DNA from: an uncultured Alistipes sp.
Lineage (GTDB): Bacteria; Bacteroidota; Bacteroidia; Bacteroidales; Rikenellaceae
Direction: 5' to 3'
Assembly: GCA_910584485.1 (NCBI GenBank)
Contig: CAJUAV010000002.1
Span: forward strand, 124,001-188,000
Length of the DNA: 64,000 bases
In this document: piece after piece, positions 23,881 through 32,532 of the stretch
Numbering within the stretch: position 1 is the first letter of the stretch
Layout of the letters: every line of letters starts with the position of its first letter
Translations under genes and position numbers: made by a program
Notes under the pieces: model-generated
What the model was told of the DNA's origin: nothing
Seen by the model: only the letters and a program-made list of their open reading frames with translations
Databases searched by the model: none

Positions 23881-24477
23881 ATGAATGAAATAACCGTTAT
23901 CCAGAATAAAATCTACAAAATCCGCGGTCAACGCGTGATGCTCGATTTCGATTTGGCAGCTCTTTACGGAGTGGAAACCCGCACCCTCAAACAGGCCGTG
24001 CGACGAAATATCGAACGATTTGAGGGCGCAGACTTTATGTTCGAACTTTCGAACGATGAATACAACACCTTGAAAGACCGTTTAAGGTCACAAATTGTGA
24101 TCTTAAATATCGACGGTCGGGGAAAATTTCCCAAATACCCGCCGTTCGCATTCACGGAAACCGGCGTCGCCATGTTGTCGAGCGTGCTGCGCAGCGAATC
24201 GGCCATATTGGTCAACCGATCCATCATGCGCGCCTTCGTAGCCATGCGCAACTACATCGCCACAACCTCGGCCGTGACGACCGAGCTGGCCGAAATCCGC
24301 GCGAAGCTGGCGCTGCTCGAACGCAACGACGAGGACAACGCCGAGGCGATCAACGACCTGTCGGAGGACATGCGCAAGGAGCTGGACAACATCTACGAAG
24401 CGATTGCAGCCCTCGCGGTCAAAACTCCGCAGGTCCGCCCGTCCCGCAGACCGATCGGATACAAGCAATCCGAATAG
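23881..24477 (+). CDS. ORF6N-domain protein, paralogue C
   Basis: A 198-residue ORF6N protein. Residues 1-47 match paralogue B almost exactly. The middle is distinct (EGADFMFELSNDEYNTLKDR, then NIDGRGKFPKYPPFAF), and the coiled-coil half is the common one. It starts 56 nt after paralogue B through the conserved trailer. The pattern of conserved ends and a variable centre suggests recombination between copies, so the centre probably carries the specificity. Confidence 0.87.
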   Translation: MNEITVIQNKIYKIRGQRVMLDFDLAALYGVETRTLKQAVRRNIERFEGADFMFELSNDEYNTLKDRLRSQIVILNIDGRGKFPKYPPFAFTETGVAMLSSVLRSESAILVNRSIMRAFVAMRNYIATTSAVTTELAEIRAKLALLERNDEDNAEAINDLSEDMRKELDNIYEAIAALAVKTPQVRPSRRPIGYKQSE

Positions 24478-24536
24478 ACAATCATTCCGCAGTGCCTGGC
24501 ATAAGCGACAATTCCTAATGAACCGCCCCCGACCCG

Positions 24537-25112
24537 ATGAATGAAATTACCGTTATCCAAAACAAAATCTATGAAATCCGCGGACAACGTGTGATGTTGG
24601 ATTTCGACCTTGCAGCGTTATACCAGGTCGAGACGAAAGTTTTGAAACAAGCAGTGCGCCGCAATATTGGACGCTTCCCGCAGGATTTCATGTTCGAAAT
24701 AACGAACGAGGAGTACAACATGTTGAAAATCAGTTTGAGGTCACAAATTGTGACCTCAAACAAAGGCGGCATCCGGTATATGCCATTCGCGTTTACGGAA
24801 ATGGGCGTCGCCATGTTGTCCAGCGTTTTACGAAGCGAAATAGCCATTCAAGCCAATATCGCCATCATGCGCGCCTTCGTGGCCATGCGCAACTACATCG
24901 CCACAACCTCGACCGTCACGGCCGAACTGGCCGAAATCCGTGCGAAGCTGGCGCTGCTCGAACGCAACGACGAGGACAACGCCGAGGCGATCAACGACCT
25001 GTCGGAGGACGTGCGCAAGGAATTGGACAACATCTACGAAGCAATCGCGGCCCTCGCGGTCAAAACCCCGCAGGTCCGCCCGTCCCGCAGACCGATCGGA
25101 TATAAACAATGA
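24537..25112 (+). CDS. ORF6N-domain protein, paralogue D
   Basis: A 191-residue ORF6N protein, last of the array. It has the common start MNEITVIQNKIYEIRGQRVM, a private middle (ITNEEYNMLKISLRSQIVTS) and the common C-terminus, here ending at GYKQ, two residues short of the others. The shared trailer is missing after this copy; the sequence runs within 25 nt into palindromic repeats, which may mark the right boundary of the island. Confidence 0.87.
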   Translation: MNEITVIQNKIYEIRGQRVMLDFDLAALYQVETKVLKQAVRRNIGRFPQDFMFEITNEEYNMLKISLRSQIVTSNKGGIRYMPFAFTEMGVAMLSSVLRSEIAIQANIAIMRAFVAMRNYIATTSTVTAELAEIRAKLALLERNDEDNAEAINDLSEDVRKELDNIYEAIAALAVKTPQVRPSRRPIGYKQ

Positions 25113-25134
25113 CATAGCGATAACCCAAAAGCAA

Positions 25135-25385
25135 GCCATACAGCGTGCGGCAGCCCGCAGCCGCCCCCGGGCAGAGGGCCGAACCCGTGCAACGCAACTC
25201 GATGGCACAGCCATCGGCAGCCCGCAGCCTCCCCGCGCGGAGGCCCGCATCTATCGAGTGCGTGCGCTCCGCAGGCTGCGCCCCGACGAAAATCGCGCGG
25301 CGGTCGGCAGTTCTTATGTGTGCGTGTACTCCGCAGGCTGCGCCCCGAAGCGCCGTCTCCGCTCGGCTGTTCAGAGAACAGCCTT
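25135..25385. repeat. Palindromic repeat array 4
   Basis: About 250 bp with the inverted GCAGCCCGCAGCCGCC module, GGCAGCCCGCAGCCTCCC, and two copies of CTCCGCAGGCTGCGCCCCGA about 60 bp apart. It closes the ORF6N island on its right. Confidence 0.75.
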
Positions 25386-25387
25386 CC

Positions 25388-25693
25388 CTACCGAAACAGC
25401 TTTATGATCGCCAGCACGAACAAGGCGCCGAAGAAGAGCGCATAAGCCCCGTCGAGCACGAAGCGGCGGATGCGGTCTCGCGCGGCATCGCCCCGCCGAA
25501 GCGGCGCTCCGACTACGACGACATAGGTCGTCCGCAGCAAGAGACCGATGGCGCAAAGGGTGCACAGCGTCGGGCAGCAAACCACCGTCGGCCAAACGAA
25601 CATCCCCGCGGCCGACAGCGCGAAGAGCGCCATCATCCACTCGTTCCACGGCTCCCGAAACAGGACGGACAAAATTTTCGTCAATAATTGCAT
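25388..25693 (-). CDS. Small three-helix membrane protein
   Basis: A 101-residue hydrophobic protein with likely membrane helices at about residues 18-36, 38-58 and 80-98, separated by a basic loop (RRGDAARDRIRR). No family recognised. Its ATG at 25693 lies inside the last codons of the upstream lipoprotein gene (13-nt overlap), so translation is probably coupled. The codon use is GC-rich like the chromosome core, unlike its AT-rich partner. Confidence 0.65.
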   Translation of the reverse strand: MQLLTKILSVLFREPWNEWMMALFALSAAGMFVWPTVVCCPTLCTLCAIGLLLRTTYVVVVGAPLRRGDAARDRIRRFVLDGAYALFFGALFVLAIIKLFR

Positions 25694-26682
25694 TTATCCC
25701 AATATTTCGCGCTATAGGCAGCTACAACCATCCCCATATATAACGAAATCTTATCCTCTTCAGATAATTCGGGCGAAGGTTCAATCATCTCACAATAATA
25801 ATTTACAAGATCCGTAAGATTATTTTCTTGGTTCGAATATATCAATGAAGCTTCCAAAAATAAGTTCATTACATAATCCGGTAAGGTTTCTGCCTGATCG
25901 AAAATAATCTGGTTCTCACTTCGTTCAATCTGATCACTGACTAACTCGGAAAAATCATGTTTGAAAATTTTCGATGAAACCATTTGTGCACTAAAATCAT
26001 CGATCAATAAATCATCATCTTGTCCAGCACTATTCGACAATCGCATCCCTAAAACTTTCAACGAATCAATTGATGGAGTTTCTTCAGATTTCAACAAGGC
26101 ATCCAATAATACATTATGACCAATCCCTACAGAATGAAGTTGCTCACCACATTGAGGCAAATGCAAATCAAGCGTATCACGCTCGTATTTTTCAAAATCG
26201 AACTTTGAAATATTAAGATAAAGTGCGTGAAGTTCTTCTGAATCAAAAATTTCGTTGGAGCATATCATCTTATGCAAAACAGAGCTCTCCTCCACGCATC
26301 CTTTTTGAATCCAATAATCAACACCAGAGGCTATTGCTCCGGTCAACAGGCCGCCTACCACAGCTCCAGCAACCGCTCCACTAGGAGAAAATGCGCTGCC
26401 GTACATAAAACCACACTTTCCACCCCGCCAAGCGCCTCCGGCATCTGCTAACCAAAATTGTCTCCAATTAATTCCTCTTGTTTGATTTATATAAATCAAA
26501 GAATCTTTTTGAACATTAATCATTCTTGAAGTCCCAGTTTTATCTACCAAAGATGAATTATATGCATTTAGTTTGTACAATAACAAACTGGATTCCAACA
26601 CATTTATCGAACAACGATCGATCGATTTATTACATCCCCATAAAGAGATTAAAGCAAGTAGAAAAAAAATATTTTTCTTCAT
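25681..26682 (-). CDS. AT-rich lipoprotein with a glycine-rich hydrophobic segment
   Basis: A 333-residue predicted lipoprotein (lipobox LISLWGC, Cys17). Residues about 80-125 form a Gly/Ala-rich hydrophobic stretch (GGAWRGGKCGFMYG, then AVAGAVVGGLLTGAIASG), which could insert into a membrane and resembles the GxxxG helices of pore-forming peptides. The rest is acidic and helical. The gene is markedly AT-rich compared with everything around it, a sign of recent acquisition. No family is recognised. It overlaps the small membrane protein gene downstream and has its own promoter. Confidence 0.75.
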   Translation of the reverse strand: MKKNIFFLLALISLWGCNKSIDRCSINVLESSLLLYKLNAYNSSLVDKTGTSRMINVQKDSLIYINQTRGINWRQFWLADAGGAWRGGKCGFMYGSAFSPSGAVAGAVVGGLLTGAIASGVDYWIQKGCVEESSVLHKMICSNEIFDSEELHALYLNISKFDFEKYERDTLDLHLPQCGEQLHSVGIGHNVLLDALLKSEETPSIDSLKVLGMRLSNSAGQDDDLLIDDFSAQMVSSKIFKHDFSELVSDQIERSENQIIFDQAETLPDYVMNLFLEASLIYSNQENNLTDLVNYYCEMIEPSPELSEEDKISLYMGMVVAAYSAKYWDKCNY

Positions 26683-26709
26683 TTCGATATGTTTTTATTG
26701 TATACATTA

Positions 26710-26739
26710 CAAATATACGAAAATAATTTACACATCAAA
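26710..26739 (-). promoter_or_regulatory. Promoter for the AT-rich lipoprotein operon
   Basis: Minus strand: TTTG (26739-26736), 18-nt spacer, TATATTTG (26717-26710). Both boxes are exact; the spacer is one base shorter than usual. Confidence 0.65.
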
Positions 26740-26900
26740 TATTTTTTTTCATGTAGCAGTATACTTTTTCGCTTGACGGATCGCCCTGCGGAGCGGCCGT
26801 TTCGTTTCGGATCGAAAGCAAACGGGGCGCCTCGCCGTTGATCGAAAAGCGAACGGGGCGTAACGGCCCGAAACGGCGGACGGTACGGTTCTTAAAAAAG

Positions 26901-26931
26901 TTGCATAATTCGATTCGATGCACTACTTTTA
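26901..26931 (+). promoter_or_regulatory. Promoter for gdhA
   Basis: TTGC at 26901-26904, 19-nt spacer, TACTTTTA at 26924-26931. Each box has one mismatch. It is 28 nt before the gdhA ATG. The motif AAAAAAGTTGC occurs both over the -33 box and just before the ATG. Confidence 0.6.
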
Positions 26932-26959
26932 GGCCGAAAAATCACAAAAAAGTTGCCTT

Positions 26960-28315
26960 ATGAACGAACAAGCAAAACAGTATGTCGACGACTTTATGGC
27001 GAAACTCATCGCGAAAAACCCCAACGAGCCCGAATTCCATCAGGCGGTTCGCGAGGTAGCCGAGTCGCTGGCCCCGCACATCGTGGCAAGCCCCGTCCTG
27101 CAGAAGATGAAGATTCTGGAGCGCATCGCCGAACCCGAGCGCGTGGTGATGTTCCGCGTTCCGTGGCTCAACGACAAGGGCGAAATCGAGATCAACCGCG
27201 GGTACCGCGTGCAGATGAACAGCGCGATCGGCCCCTACAAGGGCGGTCTGCGTTTCCACCCCTCGGTCAACCTCTCGATCCTGAAGTTCCTCGCTTTCGA
27301 GCAGACCTTCAAGAACAGCCTCACGACGCTGCCGATGGGCGGCGGCAAGGGCGGCTCGGATTTCAACCCCAAGGGCAAGTCGGATAACGAGGTAATGAAA
27401 TTCTGCCAGTCGTTCATGACCGAACTCCAGAAACACATCGGGCAGGACACCGACGTCCCCGCAGGCGACATCGGCGTCGGCGGCCGCGAGGTGGGCTTCC
27501 TCTTCGGCCAGTACAAGCGTCTGCGCGACGAGTTCACGGGTACCCTCACGGGCAAAGGCCGCGACTGGGGCGGTTCGCCGCTGCGCCCCGAAGCGACGGG
27601 CTACGGCACCTGCTATTTCGCGCAGGAGATGCTCGCCACGCGCGGCGAGTCGTTCGAAGGCAAAACGGTCTGCATATCGGGCTCGGGCAACGTCGCCCAG
27701 TATGCCTGCCGCAAGGCGATCGAGCTGGGCGCCAAGGTGGTGACCCTCTCCGATTCGGCGGGCTACATCTACGATCCCGAGGGCATCGACCTCGACAAGT
27801 GGGAGTACGTCATGGAGCTCAAGAACATCTTCCGCGGCCGCATCAAGGAGTACGCCGACCGCTATCCGTCGGCCGTCTACCATGCGGGCGAACGTCCGTG
27901 GGGCGAAACGTGCGACATCGCCCTCCCCTGCGCCACGCAGAACGAGCTGAACGGCGACGAAGCGGCGATGCTCGTGAAGAACGGCTGCATCTGCGTCGCC
28001 GAAGGCGCCAACATGCCCTCGACGCCCGATGCGATCCGCATCTTCCAGGAGCACAAGCTGCTCTACGCGCCGGGCAAGGCGTCGAACGCGGGCGGCGTGG
28101 CCACCTCGGGCCTCGAAATGTGCCAGAACTCGATGCGCCTCACCTGGACGCCCGAAGAGGTGGATGCGCGTCTGCACGCCATCATGAAGAACATCCACGA
28201 GGTCTGCGTACGGTACGGCACCGAGGAGGACGGCTACGTGAACTACGTGGTCGGCGCCAACATCGGCGGCTTCATGAAGGTCGCCAACGCCATGCTGGCG
28301 CAGGGCCTCGTATAG
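26960..28315 (+). CDS. gdhA: NADP-specific glutamate dehydrogenase
   Basis: A 451-residue hexameric-type enzyme that makes glutamate from 2-oxoglutarate and ammonia. The substrate site is MGGGKGGSDFNPKG (catalytic Lys in GGGKGG), preceded by IGPYKGGLRFHPSVN. The nucleotide-binding fold carries VCISGSGNVAQYA, where the non-GxGxxG, NADP-leaning motif of this class is seen. Length and order match the small bacterial GDH group. It is cytoplasmic, monocistronic, with a promoter and a strong terminator. Confidence 0.96.
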   Translation: MNEQAKQYVDDFMAKLIAKNPNEPEFHQAVREVAESLAPHIVASPVLQKMKILERIAEPERVVMFRVPWLNDKGEIEINRGYRVQMNSAIGPYKGGLRFHPSVNLSILKFLAFEQTFKNSLTTLPMGGGKGGSDFNPKGKSDNEVMKFCQSFMTELQKHIGQDTDVPAGDIGVGGREVGFLFGQYKRLRDEFTGTLTGKGRDWGGSPLRPEATGYGTCYFAQEMLATRGESFEGKTVCISGSGNVAQYACRKAIELGAKVVTLSDSAGYIYDPEGIDLDKWEYVMELKNIFRGRIKEYADRYPSAVYHAGERPWGETCDIALPCATQNELNGDEAAMLVKNGCICVAEGANMPSTPDAIRIFQEHKLLYAPGKASNAGGVATSGLEMCQNSMRLTWTPEEVDARLHAIMKNIHEVCVRYGTEEDGYVNYVVGANIGGFMKVANAMLAQGLV

Positions 28316-28336
28316 CCTCCGCGCACGGCAAAGCGC

Positions 28337-28368
28337 ACGGGGACGGCCGTTCAGGCCGTCCCCGTTTT
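28337..28368 (+). terminator. Terminator of gdhA
   Basis: Stem ACGGGGACGGCC with GGCCGTCCCCGT closed by a TTCA-type loop, followed by TTTT. It lies 22 nt after the gdhA stop. Confidence 0.9.
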
Positions 28369-28449
28369 GCGTCGAAACGACCGAAATCGCCGCCCGAACG
28401 ACACGGATTTCCGCTTTTTCTTGCTATCTTTGTTCCAAATCGAACCACC

Positions 28450-30054
28450 ATGAAACTACGCATCCTGTTGCCCCTGCTGCTGCTGACGGCCGTCGGGGTC
28501 CTCCGCGCCCAAGAGCGCGTCGCCTGCTGGGAGCGCTTCGAGCTCCGCTTCGAACACGCCGCCAAGGGCAACCCCTTCGACGTCGATCTGTCGGCGACCT
28601 TCACCTCGGGTGACCGCACGATCGTCGTGCGCGGCTTCTACGACGGCGACGACACCTACCGCATCCGCTTCATGCCGACAGCCGAGGGTACCTGGCAGTA
28701 TGTCACGCGCAGCAGCGCCGCCGCGATGAACCGCCGCCGCGGCACGCTCGTCGCCACCCCCGCCGCCGCCGGCAACCACGGTCCCGTGGCGGTGGACGGC
28801 CACGGCTTCCGTTACGCCGACGGTACGCGCTACATGCCCTTCGGCACGACCAACTACGCGCTGGCGCTCTTCCGCCCCGAGACGCAGGAGGCGACGCTCC
28901 GTTCGCTCGCCACGTCGGGTTTCAACAAGACGCGCCTCTGCGTGCTCCCGAAGGATTTCCCGACGCCGCTCGAAGCGCCGACCCGCTTCCCCTTCGTGCT
29001 GCGCAGCCGCACGACGGACGAGGCGGGCAAGGAGCATTTCGAATGGGATTTCGACCGCTTCGACCCCGCATTCTTCCAAAATCTCGACCGCCGCATCGAA
29101 CAGCTGCAAGCCCTCGGCATCGAAGCCGACCTGATCCTGTTCCACCCCTACGACCGCGGCATGTGGGGTTTCGACAAGATGCCCGAAGCGGTCAACCGCC
29201 GCTACCTCGACTACCTGATCGCCCGCGTAGGGGCTTACCGCAATGTCTGGTGGTCGCTGGCGAACGAGTGGGACCTCGTCCGCAACCGTTCGGTCGAGGA
29301 GTGGAAGGCGCTGACGCGCCACGTCGCCGCGACCGACCCCTACGGCCACCTCTGCTCGATCCACGGCGGCACGGCGGTCTATTTCGACTATTCGATGCCC
29401 GAACTGACCCACGTCAGCATCCAGGACGAAGCGCCCGTCTTCGCCGCCTCGTCGGCCGCAACGCTGCGCCAGATCTTCCCCAAGCCCGTCATCTGCGACG
29501 AAATCGGCTACGAAGGCAACCTGCCGCTGCGCTGGGCGCGTTACAGCCCGCGGCTCATGACCCACTACGTCACGAACGGCCTGATGGGCGGCATCTACGT
29601 CACCCACGGCGAATGCTACCGCGACCCCGCGGAGGAGGATTTCGTCTACTGGTCGGACGGCGGACGCCTGCGCGGCGGCAGCTGGCAGCGCATCGCCTTC
29701 CTGCGCCGCATCCTCGAAGAGGGACCCAATCCGCCGCAGATGGCCGACGTAAGCCGCGACACGCAGACCTCGACCGCGGGCGACGGCTACTACTACGTCT
29801 ACCTCGGGCAGTCGGTGCAAAGCAGCTGGCGCTTCAACCTGCCCGCCTCGAACGCCCGTTACCGCCGTCCGCAGGAGGGCAACCGCTATCGGGTGGAGAT
29901 CATCGACCTGTGGGAAATGACCGTCACGGAGGTGCCCGACATCTTCGAGGCGACGAAGGTGCTCGACTACCGCGTCTACGACAAGCAGCACCGCAACGTG
30001 CGGCTGCCCGACACCCCCTATCTGCTGCTACGGATTCGGGAAATCGGAGAATAA
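28450..30054 (+). CDS. Secreted glycoside hydrolase (DUF5060/DUF4038 type)
   Basis: A 534-residue secreted protein with signal peptide MKLRILLPLLLLTAVGVLRA. Residues about 22-105 look like the DUF5060 beta-sandwich (NPFDVDLSATFTSGDRT, GFYDGDDTYRIRFMPTAEGTWQY). A TIM-barrel resembling DUF4038 follows (FMPFGTTNYA-like start, LFHPYDRGMWGF, WWSLANEWDL with a likely acid/base Glu, and KPVICDEIGYEG with a likely nucleophile Glu). The end resembles the DUF5605 strand domain. It probably acts on a plant or host polysaccharide in the periplasm or outside; linkage is not assignable. A TATCTTTG -7 box is at 28425-28432. Confidence 0.83.
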   Translation: MKLRILLPLLLLTAVGVLRAQERVACWERFELRFEHAAKGNPFDVDLSATFTSGDRTIVVRGFYDGDDTYRIRFMPTAEGTWQYVTRSSAAAMNRRRGTLVATPAAAGNHGPVAVDGHGFRYADGTRYMPFGTTNYALALFRPETQEATLRSLATSGFNKTRLCVLPKDFPTPLEAPTRFPFVLRSRTTDEAGKEHFEWDFDRFDPAFFQNLDRRIEQLQALGIEADLILFHPYDRGMWGFDKMPEAVNRRYLDYLIARVGAYRNVWWSLANEWDLVRNRSVEEWKALTRHVAATDPYGHLCSIHGGTAVYFDYSMPELTHVSIQDEAPVFAASSAATLRQIFPKPVICDEIGYEGNLPLRWARYSPRLMTHYVTNGLMGGIYVTHGECYRDPAEEDFVYWSDGGRLRGGSWQRIAFLRRILEEGPNPPQMADVSRDTQTSTAGDGYYYVYLGQSVQSSWRFNLPASNARYRRPQEGNRYRVEIIDLWEMTVTEVPDIFEATKVLDYRVYDKQHRNVRLPDTPYLLLRIREIGE

Positions 30055-30065
30055 CCGAGTTTTAT

Positions 30066-30110
30066 GCGTCGAGGGCCCGCTGCCGTAGCAGCGGGCCCTC
30101 GCGACGTTTT
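30066..30110. terminator. Bidirectional terminator
   Basis: Long stem GCGTCG-GGGCCCGCTGC with GCAGCGGGCCC-CGCGACG closed by a short CGTA loop. TTTT follows on the right and AAA-rich sequence precedes it. It separates the convergent glycosidase and the small gene at 30109-30405, whose stop it touches. Confidence 0.88.
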
Positions 30111-30405
30111 ATTCGCAACGATACGACACCCGACGGTGCTCGTAGGCGGCCAAAGCGAAAGCGTAATCGCGCAGCTCGGCACGGGTCGCGAGACGACCGT
30201 AGCGGTACTCCGCGGGTAGCGGATGCCACAAATCGAAACAAAGCAGATCCGAACTGCTCGATTCCAAAAACAAACGACCCTCCGCCGCCTTGTCGAAGAG
30301 CCCCCAAAGACTCTCCGAAGCCGGACAGGAGGGGTCCGTCGGATGAAACAGATAGAGTTCGCCGCTCTCGAATGCGTCGTCGGCCGTCATGGTGCGTTCC
30401 TTCAT
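30109..30405 (-). CDS. Small hypothetical protein
   Basis: A 98-residue soluble acidic protein (LYLFHPTDPSCPASESLWGL; ending AAYEHRRVSYRCE). No family recognised. The frame has normal codon use and ends exactly in the bidirectional terminator, which supports it as a real gene. The start at 30405 could instead be the in-frame ATG at 30390 (MTADDAF). No clear -7 box lies just upstream; transcription could come from the hairpin-RNA promoter at 30583-30590. Confidence 0.6.
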   Translation of the reverse strand: MKERTMTADDAFESGELYLFHPTDPSCPASESLWGLFDKAAEGRLFLESSSSDLLCFDLWHPLPAEYRYGRLATRAELRDYAFALAAYEHRRVSYRCE

Positions 30406-30456
30406 GCGTATCGGTTTTTAGGTTTGATGTCGCAAAAAAACGCGGCTACGACTACC

Positions 30457-30573
30457 CTGTTTAATTCTCGGCCAAGAGATATGAAATCATCGAGTCGTGA
30501 ACCGCGTTATGGGTTCCGACTGTTTGCGATGACTCATGTGTCTCTTGGCCGAATTTCAAACAGAGCCTAACAG
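30457..30573 (-). ncRNA. Hairpin RNA family, copy 1
   Basis: 117 nt that fold on themselves almost end to end: CTGTTT/AAACAG, then TCGGCCAAGAGA with TCTCTTGGCCGA (12 bp), TCATCG/CGATGA, and an inner hairpin GTCG-AACC/GGTT-CGAC that is invariant in all copies. A TACTTTTG -7 box (minus strand, 30590-30583) lies 9 nt before the 5' end, as in the other two copies. Compared with copies at 52168 and 60771, at least four base pairs in the main stem changed on both sides. Seven T residues (30440-30434) downstream could end the transcript. Confidence 0.65.
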
Positions 30574-30639
30574 CTCGTTGAACAAAAGTAGAGATTTATT
30601 TTAAAATATACAATTTAAGAATGCGAAATTTATCGAAGG

Positions 30640-31645
30640 GGAGCAAAAAGGCTGTCGCGAAGCGAAGATCGTGCGGGAACGGCTGTCTTGCAGCTGCAAG
30701 CTTTCGGTCGACTAATTCGCGGTCAGGCAGCAGGAGGGGGTTTCGACGACGGCAGCGGGAGGGCTTTTGGTGCGGTACAGTGCGTGCGATGCGGGATTTT
30801 CCCCTCCCCCGACGCTTCAGCGCTCGGGGCGCAGCTTGCGAAGCGCACGCACTCGCAAGAGTTGCGGGCCTTCGCGGGACGAAGCTGCGGGCGGCCGCAC
30901 ATGCGTGCGATGCGTTGCACGGGGCGCAGCTTGCGAAGGTCGCGCAACGAGCGGACGCGAGAAGCGGGCCTTCGCGGGGCGAAGCTGCGGCCCGCCGACG
31001 TCTGCGACGTCGAGTCTGCCCGGCCCGAAGCGGCAGTGGAAGGCCCGCCGATGGCGGCACCATCGCTCCCCCCTTGCAAGTCCGCAGCCGAGCGGAGGCG
31101 GCATCGAGCCCTCGGGCGAGTTGCAGCCCTCCGCCATGGAGCGGCTGCGGGCTGCCGCACTGCGTGCGATGCGTTACTCGGGCTGAAGCCTGCGGGGCAC
31201 GCATGTTTGCCAAAACTGCGGGCCTCCGCGCGCGAAGGCTGCGGCCCGCCAATGGCTACGCCATCGCTTCCACCTTGCAAGCCCGCAGCCGAGTGGAGGT
31301 GCATCGAGCCTTCGGCGAGGTGCAGCCCTCTGCCAGGCGGCGGCTGCGGGCTGCCGCACATGCGTGCGATGCGTTACTCGGGCTGAAGCCTGCGGGGCAC
31401 GCATGTTTGCCAAAACTGCGGGCCTCCGCTGCGGGAGGCTTCGGCCCGCCGATGGCTACGCCATCGCTTCCACCTTGCAAGCCCGCAGCCGAGCGGAGGG
31501 GCCTTGCGAACGAAGCGAGCAGCCCTCCGCCAGGGAACGGCTGCGGGCTGCCATTGCTCCGCAATGACCGCTACACGGGATGCAGTTTGCGAAAGGATGC
31601 ACTAAAGCGGGGCGAGGCTGCGGCCCGCGATCGGCATCCGTGCCG
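30640..31645. repeat. Palindromic repeat array 5 (largest)
   Basis: About 1 kb of mosaic repeats. It contains at least two GCGGGCCTTCGCGGG modules (near 30863 and 30966), two GCGGGCCTCCGC modules (near 31219 and 31419), three GCAGCCCTC...GGCTGCGGGCTGC modules, and dyads such as GATGGCTACGCCATC. The block 31142-31341 is repeated in tandem at 31342-31541 (period 200 bp). No gene is supported. Confidence 0.88.
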
Positions 31646-31647
31646 CT

Positions 31648-32532
31648 TCAACGCGGGGCCTTGCGGCAATAGGCGGCATAGCGCGCCCGCACGTCGTCCA
31701 CATAGGCCAGCGTCTCGTCCGAGCCCCCGAAGGCGCCGTGGTGCACCGCTTCGTGCTCCAGGTACGCGGGGTCGCTCTTCAAACGGAGGTAGCGCGACAC
31801 GACCTCCCACGATTCGGCATCCTCGCCGTGGGCGCGCGCCAGTCGCCGCGCATCGCTCACATGACCGTAACCGCTGTTGTACGCGGCCAGCAGCAGGCAG
31901 AGGCGATCTTCGGCTGCCGTTTCGGTCGAAAAGCGCATGAGCGAATCGAGGCGGTTCAACAACAGATTCGCCAGTCGAATATTCGTGCAGAGGTCGCCCC
32001 GTCGCTCGGGATCGACCGCGAACTGGCGCGCTACGGAGGGCATGATCTGCATCATGCCCCACGCCCCGCGGGGCGAACGCTGCTGCGGACGAAAGCGCGA
32101 CTCGTGGTAGGCAATCGCCGACAGAAGTCGCCAATCGTTCCCCTCGCGCGCACAGATGGAGCGAAAGACATTGTCGTAGGGAGAAATCAGATAGGCCCCG
32201 TCGGGAAGCATCGAAAGATCTTCGTGGTCCTCCGCGGGGAGGCCGCGCACACCGCCCGTCATCCGACGGCATTCGCAGGAGTTTTCCGCCAGCACGAGCA
32301 GCACGATGAGCAGCAGCACCGACGTAACCTTCCGCCGCATGAAAAAATCGAACAGCGAACGGCCGAAAGCCGCGAGCCGGTTCCCGAGCGGCAGCAGTTT
32401 CGCCGCATCGAACCTGCGCCGAAGCGCTTCGGCGCAGGCCGCCACGGCCGGCACGCCGACCGACACCGTCCACCGCACCGCGCGGCCCGACAGCACCCGC
32501 AGGCGGCGGGCGATCAATCGTAAAAACCCCAT
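31648..32532 (-). CDS. Lytic transglycosylase (SLT domain, GH23)
   Basis: A 294-residue periplasmic murein-cleaving enzyme. A membrane helix lies at about residues 68-85 (VTSVLLLIVLLVLAE). The SLT domain starts near residue 130. The catalytic Glu is in IAYHESRFRP, followed by the family marks SPRGAWGMMQIMPSVA and the AAYNSGYGHV block. The N-terminal 65 residues are basic, so this is an N-anchored MltF/Slt70-like enzyme. The ATG at 32532 overlaps the end of the upstream porin gene by 19 nt, indicating coupled translation. Confidence 0.88.
   Translation of the reverse strand: MGFLRLIARRLRVLSGRAVRWTVSVGVPAVAACAEALRRRFDAAKLLPLGNRLAAFGRSLFDFFMRRKVTSVLLLIVLLVLAENSCECRRMTGGVRGLPAEDHEDLSMLPDGAYLISPYDNVFRSICAREGNDWRLLSAIAYHESRFRPQQRSPRGAWGMMQIMPSVARQFAVDPERRGDLCTNIRLANLLLNRLDSLMRFSTETAAEDRLCLLLAAYNSGYGHVSDARRLARAHGEDAESWEVVSRYLRLKSDPAYLEHEAVHHGAFGGSDETLAYVDDVRARYAAYCRKAPR

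Noticed and set aside
20312..25112. Prophage remnant because of the ORF6N domains
   Set aside because: No structural, integrase or lysis genes are present; ORF6N alone is not enough.
30457..30573. Classic MITE for the hairpin repeat
   Set aside because: No target-site duplication is visible and the arm changes are compensatory with a conserved promoter distance, which fits an RNA better; a mobile origin is still possible.
30640..31645. Protein-coding genes across the repeat array
   Set aside because: Open frames exist on all six frames because stop codons are rare at this GC content; the peptides are repeats of the same Arg/Ala/Pro-rich strings.
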